From CAZYIW01 sp964647705 (GTDB taxonomy: Bacteria > Pseudomonadota > Gammaproteobacteria > PS1 > Pseudothioglobaceae), in assembly GCA_964647705.1 (NCBI GenBank), contig CAZYIW010000026.1, positions 1 through 17,208 on the forward strand: 17,208 nt of DNA, in the 5' to 3' direction. Every line of letters starts with the position of its first letter. The first letter of the stretch is position 1. The notes beneath the pieces are model-generated. The model was given only the letters and a program-made list of their open reading frames with translations. It had not been told where the DNA came from and did not search any database. Both the position numbers and the translations under genes were made by a program. Below are positions 7,192 to 14,868 of this stretch, one piece after another.

Positions 7192-8406
7192 TTAATGCGC
7201 TGCCCACTCAACACTTGATAAATCAATACCCTCTTTATACATATCCCATAATGGTGATAGTGAACGTAATTTTTCCACTTTAGAGCGCACCAATTCAATT
7301 GCATGGTCGACATCTTTTTCTGTGGTGTAGCGACCAATGGTAAAACGAATCGAAGAATGTGCTAACTCATCACTTAGTCCTAATGCACGAAGTACATACG
7401 ATGGCTCTAAGCTCGCTGAAGTACAAGCAGAGCCAGATGACACAGCCACATCAGAGATAGCCATCATTAAAGATTCACCTTCTACATAATTAAAGCTAAT
7501 ATTTAAATTACCTGCAATACGCTGATCTAAATCTCCATTCACCACAACTTCTTCCATGTCAGAGAATCCAGCCAAGAGTCTCTCACGCAAAGCAAAAATG
7601 CGTTTGTTTTCTTCTTTCATCTCGGCTTTGGCAATTGCAAACGCCTCGCCCATACCCACAATTTGATGGGTGGCTAAGGTTCCAGAGCGCATACCGCGTT
7701 CATGACCACCACCATGCATTTGTGCCTCAAGTCTTACGCGTGGCTTACGGCGCACATATAAAGCGCCAATGCCTTTGGGGCCATAAATCTTATGTGCTGA
7801 AAAACTCATTAAATCTACAGGTAATTTGGATAAATCAATCTCTACTTTACCGGCAGATTGCGCTGCATCTACATGGAAAAATATCTTATTTTCGCGACAA
7901 ATTTTACCGATGGCATCTATGTCTTGAATCACGCCAATTTCATTGTTTACATGCATGATTGATACCAAAATTGTATCTTCTCGAATGGCGTCTTTTAACA
8001 CTTGCAGATCTAAAATTCCGTTTGCCATAGGATCGAGATAACTAACCTCAAAACCTTCTCTTTCTAACTGTCGACACGTATCTAGAACGGCCTTATGCTC
8101 TGTTTTAAGAGTGATGATGTGATTACCTTTTTTTTTGTAAAAATGCGCAATACCTTTAATAGCAAGATTGTCTGATTCGGTCGCACCTGAAGTCCACACA
8201 ATCTCTCTAGGGTCTGCACCTATTAAATCGGCTACCTGTTCTCTGGCTTTTTTGACAGCTTCTTCCGCTTGCCAACCAAAATAATGTGATCGCGATGCTG
8301 GATTTCCAAAATCGCCTTCAACGGTTAAATATTCAATCATTTTGTCAGCAACACGTTGGTCAACGGGTGTTGTTGCTGAATAATCCATGTAAGTTGGTTT
8401 AGACAT
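7192..8406 (-). CDS. iscS: Cysteine desulfurase IscS
   Basis: PLP-dependent class V aminotransferase-fold enzyme that turns cysteine into alanine plus an enzyme-bound persulfide. That sulfur goes to IscU and to tRNA thiolation. 404 residues, identical in length to E. coli IscS. His104 (KTEHKAV) lies over the cofactor. Lys206 (SAHKIYGPKG) forms the Schiff base. Cys328 in SGSACTSASLEPS carries the persulfide on the mobile loop. The C-terminus (SPLWDMYKEGIDL) is the IscU-docking tail. It starts 7 bases after the iscR stop with a weak ribosome-binding site. The cysE gene upstream makes the precursor of its substrate, and a TtcA-family thiolase nearby is a plausible sulfur acceptor. Confidence 0.97.
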   Translation of the reverse strand: MSKPTYMDYSATTPVDQRVADKMIEYLTVEGDFGNPASRSHYFGWQAEEAVKKAREQVADLIGADPREIVWTSGATESDNLAIKGIAHFYKKKGNHIITLKTEHKAVLDTCRQLEREGFEVSYLDPMANGILDLQVLKDAIREDTILVSIMHVNNEIGVIQDIDAIGKICRENKIFFHVDAAQSAGKVEIDLSKLPVDLMSFSAHKIYGPKGIGALYVRRKPRVRLEAQMHGGGHERGMRSGTLATHQIVGMGEAFAIAKAEMKEENKRIFALRERLLAGFSDMEEVVVNGDLDQRIAGNLNISFNYVEGESLMMAISDVAVSSGSACTSASLEPSYVLRALGLSDELAHSSIRFTIGRYTTEKDVDHAIELVRSKVEKLRSLSPLWDMYKEGIDLSSVEWAAH

Positions 8407-8413
8407 ATTTCAA

Positions 8414-8824
8414 TTAGTTTTGTTTATGATCGTTAATGACTTGTTGTAGTGTTTTGCTACTTAAAAATGTTCTGAGCTGATCACTAACCTCACACCATAA
8501 TTGATGAGATACACACATCTTGCCATTATGGCAATTTGCAAGACCTTTGCAACGGCGCAGATCGATGTTTTCATCAACAGCTTCAATTATCTGAGTCAGG
8601 TTAATATCTTGTGCTGTAGTGTTGATCAAATATCCACCGCCTGGGCCACGGACACTTTTCACCAGTGCTGCCTTACGTAACTTAGCAAAAAGTTGCTCTA
8701 AATAAGACAAAGATATGTTCTGTCTTTGCGAGATAATATCAAGTGTCACCGGCTTTCCTGTTTCATTAGCGGCCAAGTCAAGCATGGCTGTTACTGCGTA
8801 CCTACCTTTGGTTGTTAATTGCAT
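8414..8824 (-). CDS. iscR: Rrf2-family Fe-S-sensing regulator IscR
   Basis: Winged-helix repressor that carries a [2Fe-2S] cluster and, when loaded, represses the isc operon. 136 residues; E. coli IscR has 162, so the flexible C-terminal tail is shorter. The N-terminal helix-turn-helix covers about 1-65 (MQLTTKGRYAVTAMLDLA, then the wing RGPGGGYLI). The cluster ligands are at Cys92, Cys98, Cys104 and His107, all in E. coli register. The start ATG is preceded by AAGAGG (8831-8836) with a 6-base spacer. It is the first gene of the isc operon, directly after its own promoter and downstream of cysE on the same strand. Confidence 0.97.
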   Translation of the reverse strand: MQLTTKGRYAVTAMLDLAANETGKPVTLDIISQRQNISLSYLEQLFAKLRKAALVKSVRGPGGGYLINTTAQDINLTQIIEAVDENIDLRRCKGLANCHNGKMCVSHQLWCEVSDQLRTFLSSKTLQQVINDHKQN

Positions 8825-8854
8825 AAAATACCTCTTAGATTGTATCGGTAAATC

Positions 8855-8884
8855 ATTATATACTTAACCTAGTCTTTTAGTCAA
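8855..8884 (-). promoter_or_regulatory. Promoter of the iscRSUA-hscBA-fdx operon
   Basis: On the minus strand TTGACT (8879-8884) is a near-consensus -35 and TATAAT (8855-8860) a perfect -10, with an 18-bp spacer. Transcription would start near 8848, giving a leader of about 24 bases that carries the AAGAGG ribosome-binding site. The -35 lies inside an inverted repeat that is the candidate IscR operator. Confidence 0.75.
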
Positions 8885-8886
8885 GT
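8862..8886. promoter_or_regulatory. Imperfect inverted repeat over the iscR promoter, candidate IscR operator
   Basis: ACTTAAC (8862-8868) and GTCAAGT (8880-8886) are inverted copies matching at 6 of 7 bases. The right half also fits the GTCRRSTAT half of the known type 1 IscR site, and the left half fits ATASYYGAC with one change. The repeat overlaps the -35 and the spacer, the place expected for autorepression. The 11-bp spacing between the cores is 4 bp longer than in the E. coli-type site, so either the operator is altered or only one half is used. GACTA also occurs as a direct repeat 8 bp apart on the minus strand. Confidence 0.5.
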
Positions 8887-8910
8887 AAAAAACCTTTAAA
8901 AAAAACGGTT
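8887..8910 (-). terminator. Weak intrinsic terminator candidate after cysE
   Basis: On the minus strand AACC, a bulged G and TTT can pair with AAA and GGTT across a 5-T loop. Four T follow, and the stem begins inside the cysE stop codon. The stem is short and AT-rich, so read-through from cysE into iscR is likely. Its place between cysE and the iscR promoter fits a partial terminator. Confidence 0.35.
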
Positions 8911-9610
8911 ATTTACTTTCTATTTCTAAATCTTGCACAGTGGACTCATCAACCGTGTCTTTAACTTTGAGTTTATCGGAGACAGTTTTTAGCTGTGCAT
9001 CAACATCATGTAAGTGTTCAAGGATAGAGTTAATGGCTTTAACAGTTGGATCGTCTTCTCTACTTGACACCGCATAAGCATCAAATTTATCAGAAGGTGT
9101 GGTTTTCTCTTTAAGTACTCTGGCTGGCACACCCACAACCGTTTTGTTACTTTCAACAGATTTAACTACCACTGAGTTAGAGCCCACCCTTACATTATCG
9201 CCAAGCACAATCGGACCGAGTACCTTGGCACCAGCACCAATGACCACATTATTACCAAGACTTGGATGACGCTTGCCCTTTTGCCAACTGGTGCCACCTA
9301 AGGTTACGCCATGATACAGAGTACAATCATTCCCAATTTCTGCGGTTTCTCCAATGACCACACCCATGCCATGGTCGATGAAAAACCTCCTGCCAATTTT
9401 TGCCGCAGGGTGAATTTCAATTCCGGTTAGCCATCTGGCTAGCATAGAGATAAAACGAGCAAACCATTTGAGTTTTACCTGCCAAAACCAATGACTTAGG
9501 CGATAAAAAACCATAGCTTGAACGCCAGAATAGCAAGTAATAATTTCAAAGGTGTTTCTGGCTGCTGGATCGCGATCAAAAACACTTTGAATGTCTTCAA
9601 TAAATTTCAT
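8909..9610 (-). CDS. cysE: Serine O-acetyltransferase
   Basis: Makes O-acetylserine from serine and acetyl-CoA, the first step of cysteine synthesis. 233 residues, shorter than E. coli CysE (273) and nearer the compact form. A helical N-terminal domain (about 1-64) precedes a left-handed beta-helix of hexapeptide repeats from about 65 (IEIHPAAKIG). The catalytic Asp79-His80 pair is in FIDHGMGV, and His115 is in GKRHPSLG. After the helix ends (VGVPARVLKE, about 160-169) comes a charged 60-residue tail ending in IESK. It lacks the terminal isoleucine by which E. coli CysE docks into cysteine synthase. There is no Shine-Dalgarno. An extended -10 (TGATATAAT) sits so close to the ATG that the transcript could be leaderless. 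It lies just upstream of iscR, linking cysteine supply to Fe-S assembly. Confidence 0.94.
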   Translation of the reverse strand: MKFIEDIQSVFDRDPAARNTFEIITCYSGVQAMVFYRLSHWFWQVKLKWFARFISMLARWLTGIEIHPAAKIGRRFFIDHGMGVVIGETAEIGNDCTLYHGVTLGGTSWQKGKRHPSLGNNVVIGAGAKVLGPIVLGDNVRVGSNSVVVKSVESNKTVVGVPARVLKEKTTPSDKFDAYAVSSREDDPTVKAINSILEHLHDVDAQLKTVSDKLKVKDTVDESTVQDLEIESK

Positions 9611-9616
9611 GGCGAA

Positions 9617-9625
9617 ATTATATCA
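9617..9625 (-). promoter_or_regulatory. Extended -10 element just before cysE
   Basis: The minus strand reads TGATATAAT here, a perfect extended -10 (TGN-TATAAT). The hexamer 17 bp upstream (ATAGTT) is a poor -35, as is common with extended -10 promoters. The predicted start of transcription, about 7 bases after the -10, falls on or beside the cysE ATG at 9610. Confidence 0.45.
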
Positions 9626-9652
9626 CAAAGCCCTAATGAACTATACAATCAG

Positions 9653-10507
9653 CTAGTCGGTATAACCAATTAAAGTTTTAAAACGCTTATAGTTCCACAG
9701 ATATTGCTCTGGTTGTGTTTTTACTAAGTCCTCAATGGCCTGATTCATCAACCTCACATCTTCTAATAAATCGCCACTGTCTGAGAGAATATTGACTGGC
9801 TTTAGGTGAAGCTCAAAACCTTTGGCATGCTCTAGACGTTTTGCCCACGTCAGTAATACTTTGGCTTTGTTTCTTCGAGCAAGTTTTACCAACAAGGTCA
9901 TGGTTCTTGCATCTTGGTTAAAAAATGGAGCCACAACACTGCTGTCATCATCGGGTACTTGATCAGGTAATATACCGATCACGCCATTTTGAGACAGCGT
10001 CCGTTGTAATTTAATCACCCCTTTTTTATCGGCCGTTGCCATCGACAAGTCGCCTTGTTGCCTTTTTGAAACCAAGCATTTTTCCTGAGTGTCGTCTCTT
10101 AAAGGTTTGTATAGAAAAGTCAGTGGTTTTGTTAATGATAAAACACGGCCTGTAATTTCCCAGCAACCAAAATGTGGCACCAACAAAATAATCGGTTCAT
10201 CACTTTCAAGGTGTTCAAGGCCGACAGTTTTACGAATGTATTTTTTGTTATTTTTGAAACTGTTAAACCAAATAAAGCCAGATTCGGTTAAACCTTTGCC
10301 CGTTTCTATGAGTGTTTTTTTAATCAGCGCTTGCCTCTCGCCATGGTTTAAATCAGTAAAACAATGTTTAATGTTTTGGGCGACTACGTGCTTAGACTTA
10401 CTGTCGGTTCGATATAAAATTGTGCCAATAATATAGCCCAGCCAATGATTCACTCTAAGTGGCAAAACAGAGAAGAGGCTTAAGAGTAGCTTAACCATTG
10501 ACCTCAT
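9653..10507 (-). CDS. Lipid A acyltransferase, LpxL/HtrB family
   Basis: Inner-membrane acyltransferase of the LpxL/LpxM (LPLAT) family, which adds secondary acyl chains to the lipid A part of lipopolysaccharide. About 284 residues; relatives have about 290-310. A hydrophobic N-terminal segment (VKLLLSLFSVLPL and GYIIGTILY) anchors it. The catalytic H-x4-E motif is PHFGCWE (His112, Glu117 from this start). GILPDQVPDD near 178 and the C-terminal QYLWNYKRFK are family hallmarks. Cys instead of the usual Asn in HFGNWE is a small variation. Acyl specificity cannot be read from sequence, so no symbol is given. Starts at TTG 10510, ATG 10507 and ATG 10498 are all possible, and each overlaps the end of the TtcA-like gene. 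A GAGG lies only 3 bases before the innermost ATG. Confidence 0.88.
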   Translation of the reverse strand: MRSMVKLLLSLFSVLPLRVNHWLGYIIGTILYRTDSKSKHVVAQNIKHCFTDLNHGERQALIKKTLIETGKGLTESGFIWFNSFKNNKKYIRKTVGLEHLESDEPIILLVPHFGCWEITGRVLSLTKPLTFLYKPLRDDTQEKCLVSKRQQGDLSMATADKKGVIKLQRTLSQNGVIGILPDQVPDDDSSVVAPFFNQDARTMTLLVKLARRNKAKVLLTWAKRLEHAKGFELHLKPVNILSDSGDLLEDVRLMNQAIEDLVKTQPEQYLWNYKRFKTLIGYTD

Positions 10508-11228
10508 CAAGCATGGGCTTCATACTGCTTAATAAATTTCTATAGAGGTTGGGCGTGCGTTTTTCTTCTTCCAATAACCATTGTTTGAAATGCTCTCTTT
10601 CAGTTGGCATGCTAAAGCAGGCTGGGCAAGAATCGGGTATCACTGGTAATTTTGCCTTTTGTGAAAATGCTTTTAACTGCCTTTCACGCACGTAAACCAA
10701 TGGTCTGATGATACGAAGGTCTTTTGCATCGTTGATGTAATGTGCTTTCATGGTTTTAATTTTGCCATTGTGACACATTGACATCATCAAACTTTCTGCC
10801 AAATCATCCAAATGTTGGCCTAATGCCAATACATTATAATTTTCACGTCTGGCCACTTGATACATCAAACCTCGTTTAATTCGAGCACAAAAAGAACAAT
10901 AAGAATCGCCACGCATAGAGGTTTTAGCCTGTTCAAGAATGGGAAACTCTTCAAAAAAATAAAAAACGTCAAATTCGTCAAAATAGGTGGAGAGCTTTTG
11001 TGGCTCAAAGCCTTGTACTTGCGGATCAATGCTCACCACGCCCAAGTCGAAATTAATCGGTGCATGAATTTGAAAATGCCTAAGCAGATGAAACAGACTC
11101 AGAGAGTCTTTTCCGCCAGAAACACCCAAAAGTATCCGATCCCCATCGCGAATCATAGCAAAATCACTTATCGCTCTACCAACTGGCTTAGCCAATAATT
11201 TTGGAATTGTTATGCGCCGTATAGCCAT
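10491..11228 (-). CDS. TtcA-family PP-loop ATPase, probable tRNA thiolation enzyme
   Basis: N-type ATP pyrophosphatase of the TtcA/TilS/CTU group. TtcA makes 2-thiocytidine at position 32 of tRNA using a [4Fe-4S] cluster and sulfur from IscS. 245 residues; E. coli TtcA has 311. The PP-loop is SGGKDS at 37-42. The first cysteine pair is CSFC (111-114) followed by RIKRG, and the ATP-site segment is LGQHLDDLAES. A second pair, CPAC, is at 201-204, followed by FSMPTEREHFK. E. coli TtcA has CNLCGSQ at that place, so this looks like a shorter relative in the family. The exact modified base is uncertain. It overlaps the M61 peptidase gene by 19 bases and the LpxL-like gene by 8-17 bases. Cluster-dependent chemistry fits the isc genes downstream. 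Confidence 0.85.
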   Translation of the reverse strand: MAIRRITIPKLLAKPVGRAISDFAMIRDGDRILLGVSGGKDSLSLFHLLRHFQIHAPINFDLGVVSIDPQVQGFEPQKLSTYFDEFDVFYFFEEFPILEQAKTSMRGDSYCSFCARIKRGLMYQVARRENYNVLALGQHLDDLAESLMMSMCHNGKIKTMKAHYINDAKDLRIIRPLVYVRERQLKAFSQKAKLPVIPDSCPACFSMPTEREHFKQWLLEEEKRTPNLYRNLLSSMKPMLDEVNG

Positions 11229-12964
11229 TGGTTTTGTCTTTTTTGAGTTAATGGGTCGATATCACTGCGTATTTTCAACTCACAAAAGGTTTTTTGGTTT
11301 CTGTAAATCTTAAGTGGGATCTGCATCAACAGCTCATCACGCAACAAACCCACCTGCAATACATCTCCCTTCTCACTACCTTCAAAAACGCTTGCAAGGT
11401 CTTCTTGTTTCACCTTAATATAATCGATACTGATAATCTTGTCACCCACATACAGCCCGGCAGATTGACAGCAACTGTTGTCAAAAACTTGAGTGATAAC
11501 ACTGGCATCCTTCTCAGCGCGAACATTGATGCCAAAATCGGTTAAATCTTTGGGTTTATGTGTATATTCAATATCAATGCCAAGATAATCAAAGGCATGA
11601 CTTAAATCGAGCATTTCTCTGCCGTGTAAATATTTATCAAAAAATTCAGAAAAATCTTCATTGGTTAGAGATTCAACCACAGTTTTTACTGTGTTATTCT
11701 CAGTACCCTTATCTTGATAATGCTCATATATGTAGCGCACAACATCATCTAAACAGATGCGATCTTTGGTTCTATGCCGAATCTCAATATCCAAAATAAA
11801 AGCAACCAAAGCGCCTTTGGTGTAGTAACTAACAATCGCATTGGCTGCGTTTTCATCTTGTTGATAAAACTTAGTCCATGCGTCAAAACTTGACTCAGAA
11901 AGTGATTGTCTGAGTTGGCCAGCACTGCGCTTAACACGGGTGATGGTTTCTGCAAACAAATTAAGATATTGTTCGAGGCTTAACAATCTGGTTCTTATTA
12001 GTGATAATTCATCGTAATAAGAGGTAAAGCCTTCATAAACCCATAATTGCTCGGTGTGATTTTCTCTGTCTAAGTCGATTTGGTGAAAATCGCAAGGCTT
12101 GATGGTTTTAACCCACCATGCATGAAAATACTCATGCGAACACAATGCTAAAAAACGGGTGTAATCTTTACTAATTTCGCCCATATTTTGAACAGGCAAG
12201 TCTTTTCTTGAGCAAATTAAACTGGTGGATTTTTTGTGTTCTAATCCGCCATAGCCCTTGGTTCTAACCAGTGTTAAAAATAAATAACGATCAAACGGTA
12301 TGTTGTCATTAAAAAAACCGATATGGTGTGAACAGATCTTTGTTAAATCTGAGCGTAATCTGGCGATGTCGGTTTTATGCCTCCCACTTAGAGTCATCTC
12401 ATGTTCAACACCACCTGCTTCAAACACAAAGTGGGTGAAATCAGCCATCTCCACAGGATGCTCAATTAAATCGAGATAATCAGTGGCCTGAAAACACTCT
12501 TTATTTTTGTGTTTAGAGACTTGCGACATAGAGGTGGCGCAAGCCCAATCTCCAATCTGATCTTTGGTTGGATAGCAAATTTCAACTTCACAAGGCTCAT
12601 GTTCGTGCCCAAGTGGCAGTAAAAACAAACTGGTGCCATTAAAAAATGCACGCTCAGAGCTTAAATAAGCTGAACGAACCGATAAATCAAAGGCATATAC
12701 TTCATATTCTATGGTGATAGGCTTTTCACAAGGATAACTAATCCAATGGTTTTTGTCTATTTTTTTAATCCTAACCGCTTGATCGCAACTCTTGGCACTG
12801 ATGCTAATAATGTTTTTTGAAAAATCTCGAATCAAATAACTGCCAGGAATCCAATTAGGCAGAGCAAATACCTGCCCAACTGGGTTAGGTTTGTCGATGG
12901 TGAGTTCAATTTGAAAAATGTGTGCGTGTAAATCCTTAGGGATAACACGGTAATGAAGATTCAT
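11210..12964 (-). CDS. M61-family metallopeptidase with PDZ domain
   Basis: Zinc aminopeptidase of MEROPS family M61 (glycyl aminopeptidase type), 584 residues from this start. The N-terminal beta domain begins with YRVIPKDLHAH and LPNWIPGSYLIRDF, a typical M61 opening. The catalytic domain has HEYFHAWWVKTIKP with zinc ligands His277, His281 and the catalytic Glu278; the third ligand is Glu311 in WVYEGFTSYY. A PDZ-like domain lies at about 465-545 (GLYVGDKIISID). No signal peptide is visible, so it is probably cytosolic. The ATG at 12962-12964 is chosen over the GTG at 12970 because it forms an ATGA overlap with the stop of the TolC-like gene. Physiological substrates are not known for bacterial members. 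Its companion genes do not reveal a role. Confidence 0.93.
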   Translation of the reverse strand: MNLHYRVIPKDLHAHIFQIELTIDKPNPVGQVFALPNWIPGSYLIRDFSKNIISISAKSCDQAVRIKKIDKNHWISYPCEKPITIEYEVYAFDLSVRSAYLSSERAFFNGTSLFLLPLGHEHEPCEVEICYPTKDQIGDWACATSMSQVSKHKNKECFQATDYLDLIEHPVEMADFTHFVFEAGGVEHEMTLSGRHKTDIARLRSDLTKICSHHIGFFNDNIPFDRYLFLTLVRTKGYGGLEHKKSTSLICSRKDLPVQNMGEISKDYTRFLALCSHEYFHAWWVKTIKPCDFHQIDLDRENHTEQLWVYEGFTSYYDELSLIRTRLLSLEQYLNLFAETITRVKRSAGQLRQSLSESSFDAWTKFYQQDENAANAIVSYYTKGALVAFILDIEIRHRTKDRICLDDVVRYIYEHYQDKGTENNTVKTVVESLTNEDFSEFFDKYLHGREMLDLSHAFDYLGIDIEYTHKPKDLTDFGINVRAEKDASVITQVFDNSCCQSAGLYVGDKIISIDYIKVKQEDLASVFEGSEKGDVLQVGLLRDELLMQIPLKIYRNQKTFCELKIRSDIDPLTQKRQNQWLYGA

Positions 12965-14340
12965 TGCCACAACTGATCGGTCGCTGCTTTGAAATCAATC
13001 ACAGCCTTTTGATAATCTCTTGCTGCCTTCGCATAATTCAGATGGGCATCCTGGGCGTTATTTTGAGCACTAATCACAAAATTTGATTCAGTGTTACCTT
13101 TGCTATAACGCTCAACTTCTTCTTGTGCGCGAGATTGTGCAATGTCTATCCTAATCTTATTGGAGTTTAGGATATCCCACAAAAGTTCAATTTTTTCTTT
13201 TAGTGTCGCTGTGTTGGTATAAAGGCTAATGAGTTTTTCTTGTTTCTCTTGCTTCATGCGAGACAATTTCACTTGTGTTTTTTCAACATCGGTTTTGTTT
13301 TTAACCCCACCGATGGGATAGCTCAAATCCAGGCCAATATTCCATGTCGGGCTTTGATTTTCTAAAGATTGACTGTAAGTGCTTTTCTCACCCTCGCTGC
13401 TGAGCCCTAAATTAAGATCCAGTTGTGCTTGTGATTGATTTTTAAAGCTTTTCAACTCGCGTTCTAATAAGTCTTGTTGCAAGTCATTTTTTTTCAAAAC
13501 TCTAGAATCTTTTGCCAGTAAATCCTTTAGATTTTTGGCATTAAACTGATAGGGTTGATACAGATTTAAATCAGCTTTGATGCTGCTTCCCTCCATACTC
13601 AAGAGAATGGCGATTTCTTGGCGCATTAAAACCAAATCTTGCTTGGCTCTTAGTAATTGTTGTTTGGCACCCTGATAAGCATCCTCTTGAGACAAAACGT
13701 CTACCTTGTCCACCAATGAAGCCTCAAACTTTTTATTCACCAAATCCAATTGGCTCTTGGCCAGAGACAACCTTTGCTGATTGATATTGTATTGTTCTTG
13801 ATAATAAGCCAAGTCGATTAATTTTTTAAGCTTATCTGCAATGAAGTCTTCTTCTTTTTCTGCTTGATCAAGTGTATTGATGTGTATGTTGATATCAGCC
13901 AAATCATATTGCAATTGATCGTTAATGCCGTCTTTGTTTTGCAACAGTGGCAGTGTGTAATCAATCGAAAACTTGTTGCGTACATTATTAACGTCTTTGT
14001 TTTTTTCTTTCCAAGTGTGCTTGAGCACAACATCGGCGCCACTTTGGGCAAATTTTTTCTTGACGGATAAATCAATTGAGGTTGTTTCTAATTTGTCATA
14101 AGTGGATGTGGATACATCTGTGGCATTTTCATCTTTGTATTGGCTATCGAGTCCCAGCGTCCAGTCTTCGATTGCGGTGGTGGCTTGTTTGTCTATTTGC
14201 TTGATTTGCGCAGTAAGATTTTGTTGTGTAAAAAATGGATGGGTATTTTTTAACCGATCAACAAAAGTTTGCTCATCCATAGAATGCACTTGAGTGGCTA
14301 TTAGCAAAAAACCTGTAAAGATGGATAAGATATGTCTCAT
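12961..14340 (-). CDS. TolC-like outer membrane efflux protein
   Basis: Outer-membrane factor of the OEP/TolC family, 459 residues. A signal peptide (MRHILSIFTGFLLIATQVHS, cleavage after Ser20) exports it. The mature part shows two OEP repeats, each a beta strand pair between long helices. Examples are LVDKVDVLSQEDAYQGAKQQ in the first and the YPIGGVKNKTDVEKTQVKLS strand-to-helix turn in the second. Family members form a trimeric beta-barrel with a periplasmic coiled-coil tunnel and pair with an inner-membrane pump and an adaptor. No such pump or adaptor lies in the window, so the partner must be elsewhere or unusual. It overlaps aroK at its start and the M61 gene at its end, both by ATGA, which is odd company for an efflux channel. 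Confidence 0.9.
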   Translation of the reverse strand: MRHILSIFTGFLLIATQVHSMDEQTFVDRLKNTHPFFTQQNLTAQIKQIDKQATTAIEDWTLGLDSQYKDENATDVSTSTYDKLETTSIDLSVKKKFAQSGADVVLKHTWKEKNKDVNNVRNKFSIDYTLPLLQNKDGINDQLQYDLADINIHINTLDQAEKEEDFIADKLKKLIDLAYYQEQYNINQQRLSLAKSQLDLVNKKFEASLVDKVDVLSQEDAYQGAKQQLLRAKQDLVLMRQEIAILLSMEGSSIKADLNLYQPYQFNAKNLKDLLAKDSRVLKKNDLQQDLLERELKSFKNQSQAQLDLNLGLSSEGEKSTYSQSLENQSPTWNIGLDLSYPIGGVKNKTDVEKTQVKLSRMKQEKQEKLISLYTNTATLKEKIELLWDILNSNKIRIDIAQSRAQEEVERYSKGNTESNFVISAQNNAQDAHLNYAKAARDYQKAVIDFKAATDQLWQ

Positions 14341-14861
14341 TTTGGTATTACTTTTTTAATGTCGCCTATAATAGCATAGAGCTTTTTCCCTGTGGTATCA
14401 ACCACAGCATCTGCCACCTCTTGATACATCGCCTCTCTTTGATTCACCAAATCGCGAATGGTTTTCTCTCGATTATTAGAGCGTTCTAACAGTGGTCTGG
14501 TTTTGGAGTTTTCTGTGCGTTTAACAAGTTGCTCAATGGTAGTGGAGAGGTAAATCACAAAATTGGATTTTTTCTTTAATAAATCTCTGTTTTCTTCTTT
14601 AATAACAATACCACCGCCTGTGGCTAAAACGATATTAGGAATGGCGCACAAATCTTTCAACACTTGGCTTTCACGTCGACGAAAACCCTCTTCCCCTTCA
14701 ACATCGAAGATATGATCAATGGCAACACCAGTTCTTGAGATAATCTCAAAATCAGAATCAAAGAAATCGCGCTTAAGAACACAAGCAAGTCGACGACCTA
14801 CCGAAGTCTTACCTGAACCCATCGGACCAACCAAAACAATATTTGCTATAGGTTTGCCCAT
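14337..14861 (-). CDS. aroK: Shikimate kinase
   Basis: Phosphorylates shikimate with ATP in the pathway to chorismate and aromatic amino acids. 174 residues, the usual AroK length. The Walker A is GPMGSGKTS (12-20). The DSD at 35-37 binds magnesium and substrate. Shikimate-binding arginines are in FRRRES (60-65), with TGGG at 81-84. The lid is represented by RPLL (122-125) and QREAMYQEVA by the adenine side. Its usual partner aroB is not next to it; a TolC-like gene follows with an ATGA overlap. It starts 7 bases after the zinc-finger gene with a weak ribosome-binding site. Confidence 0.95.
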   Translation of the reverse strand: MGKPIANIVLVGPMGSGKTSVGRRLACVLKRDFFDSDFEIISRTGVAIDHIFDVEGEEGFRRRESQVLKDLCAIPNIVLATGGGIVIKEENRDLLKKKSNFVIYLSTTIEQLVKRTENSKTRPLLERSNNREKTIRDLVNQREAMYQEVADAVVDTTGKKLYAIIGDIKKVIPK

Positions 14862-14868
14862 GATGTCT

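Noticed and set aside
12965..12970. GTG start of the M61 peptidase
   Set aside because: The ATG at 12964 forms the ATGA overlap seen at other junctions of this operon; only two residues differ.
13818..14075. Open frames on both strands inside the TolC-like gene
   Set aside because: They are out of frame with a well-supported OEP protein and show no domain or start signal.
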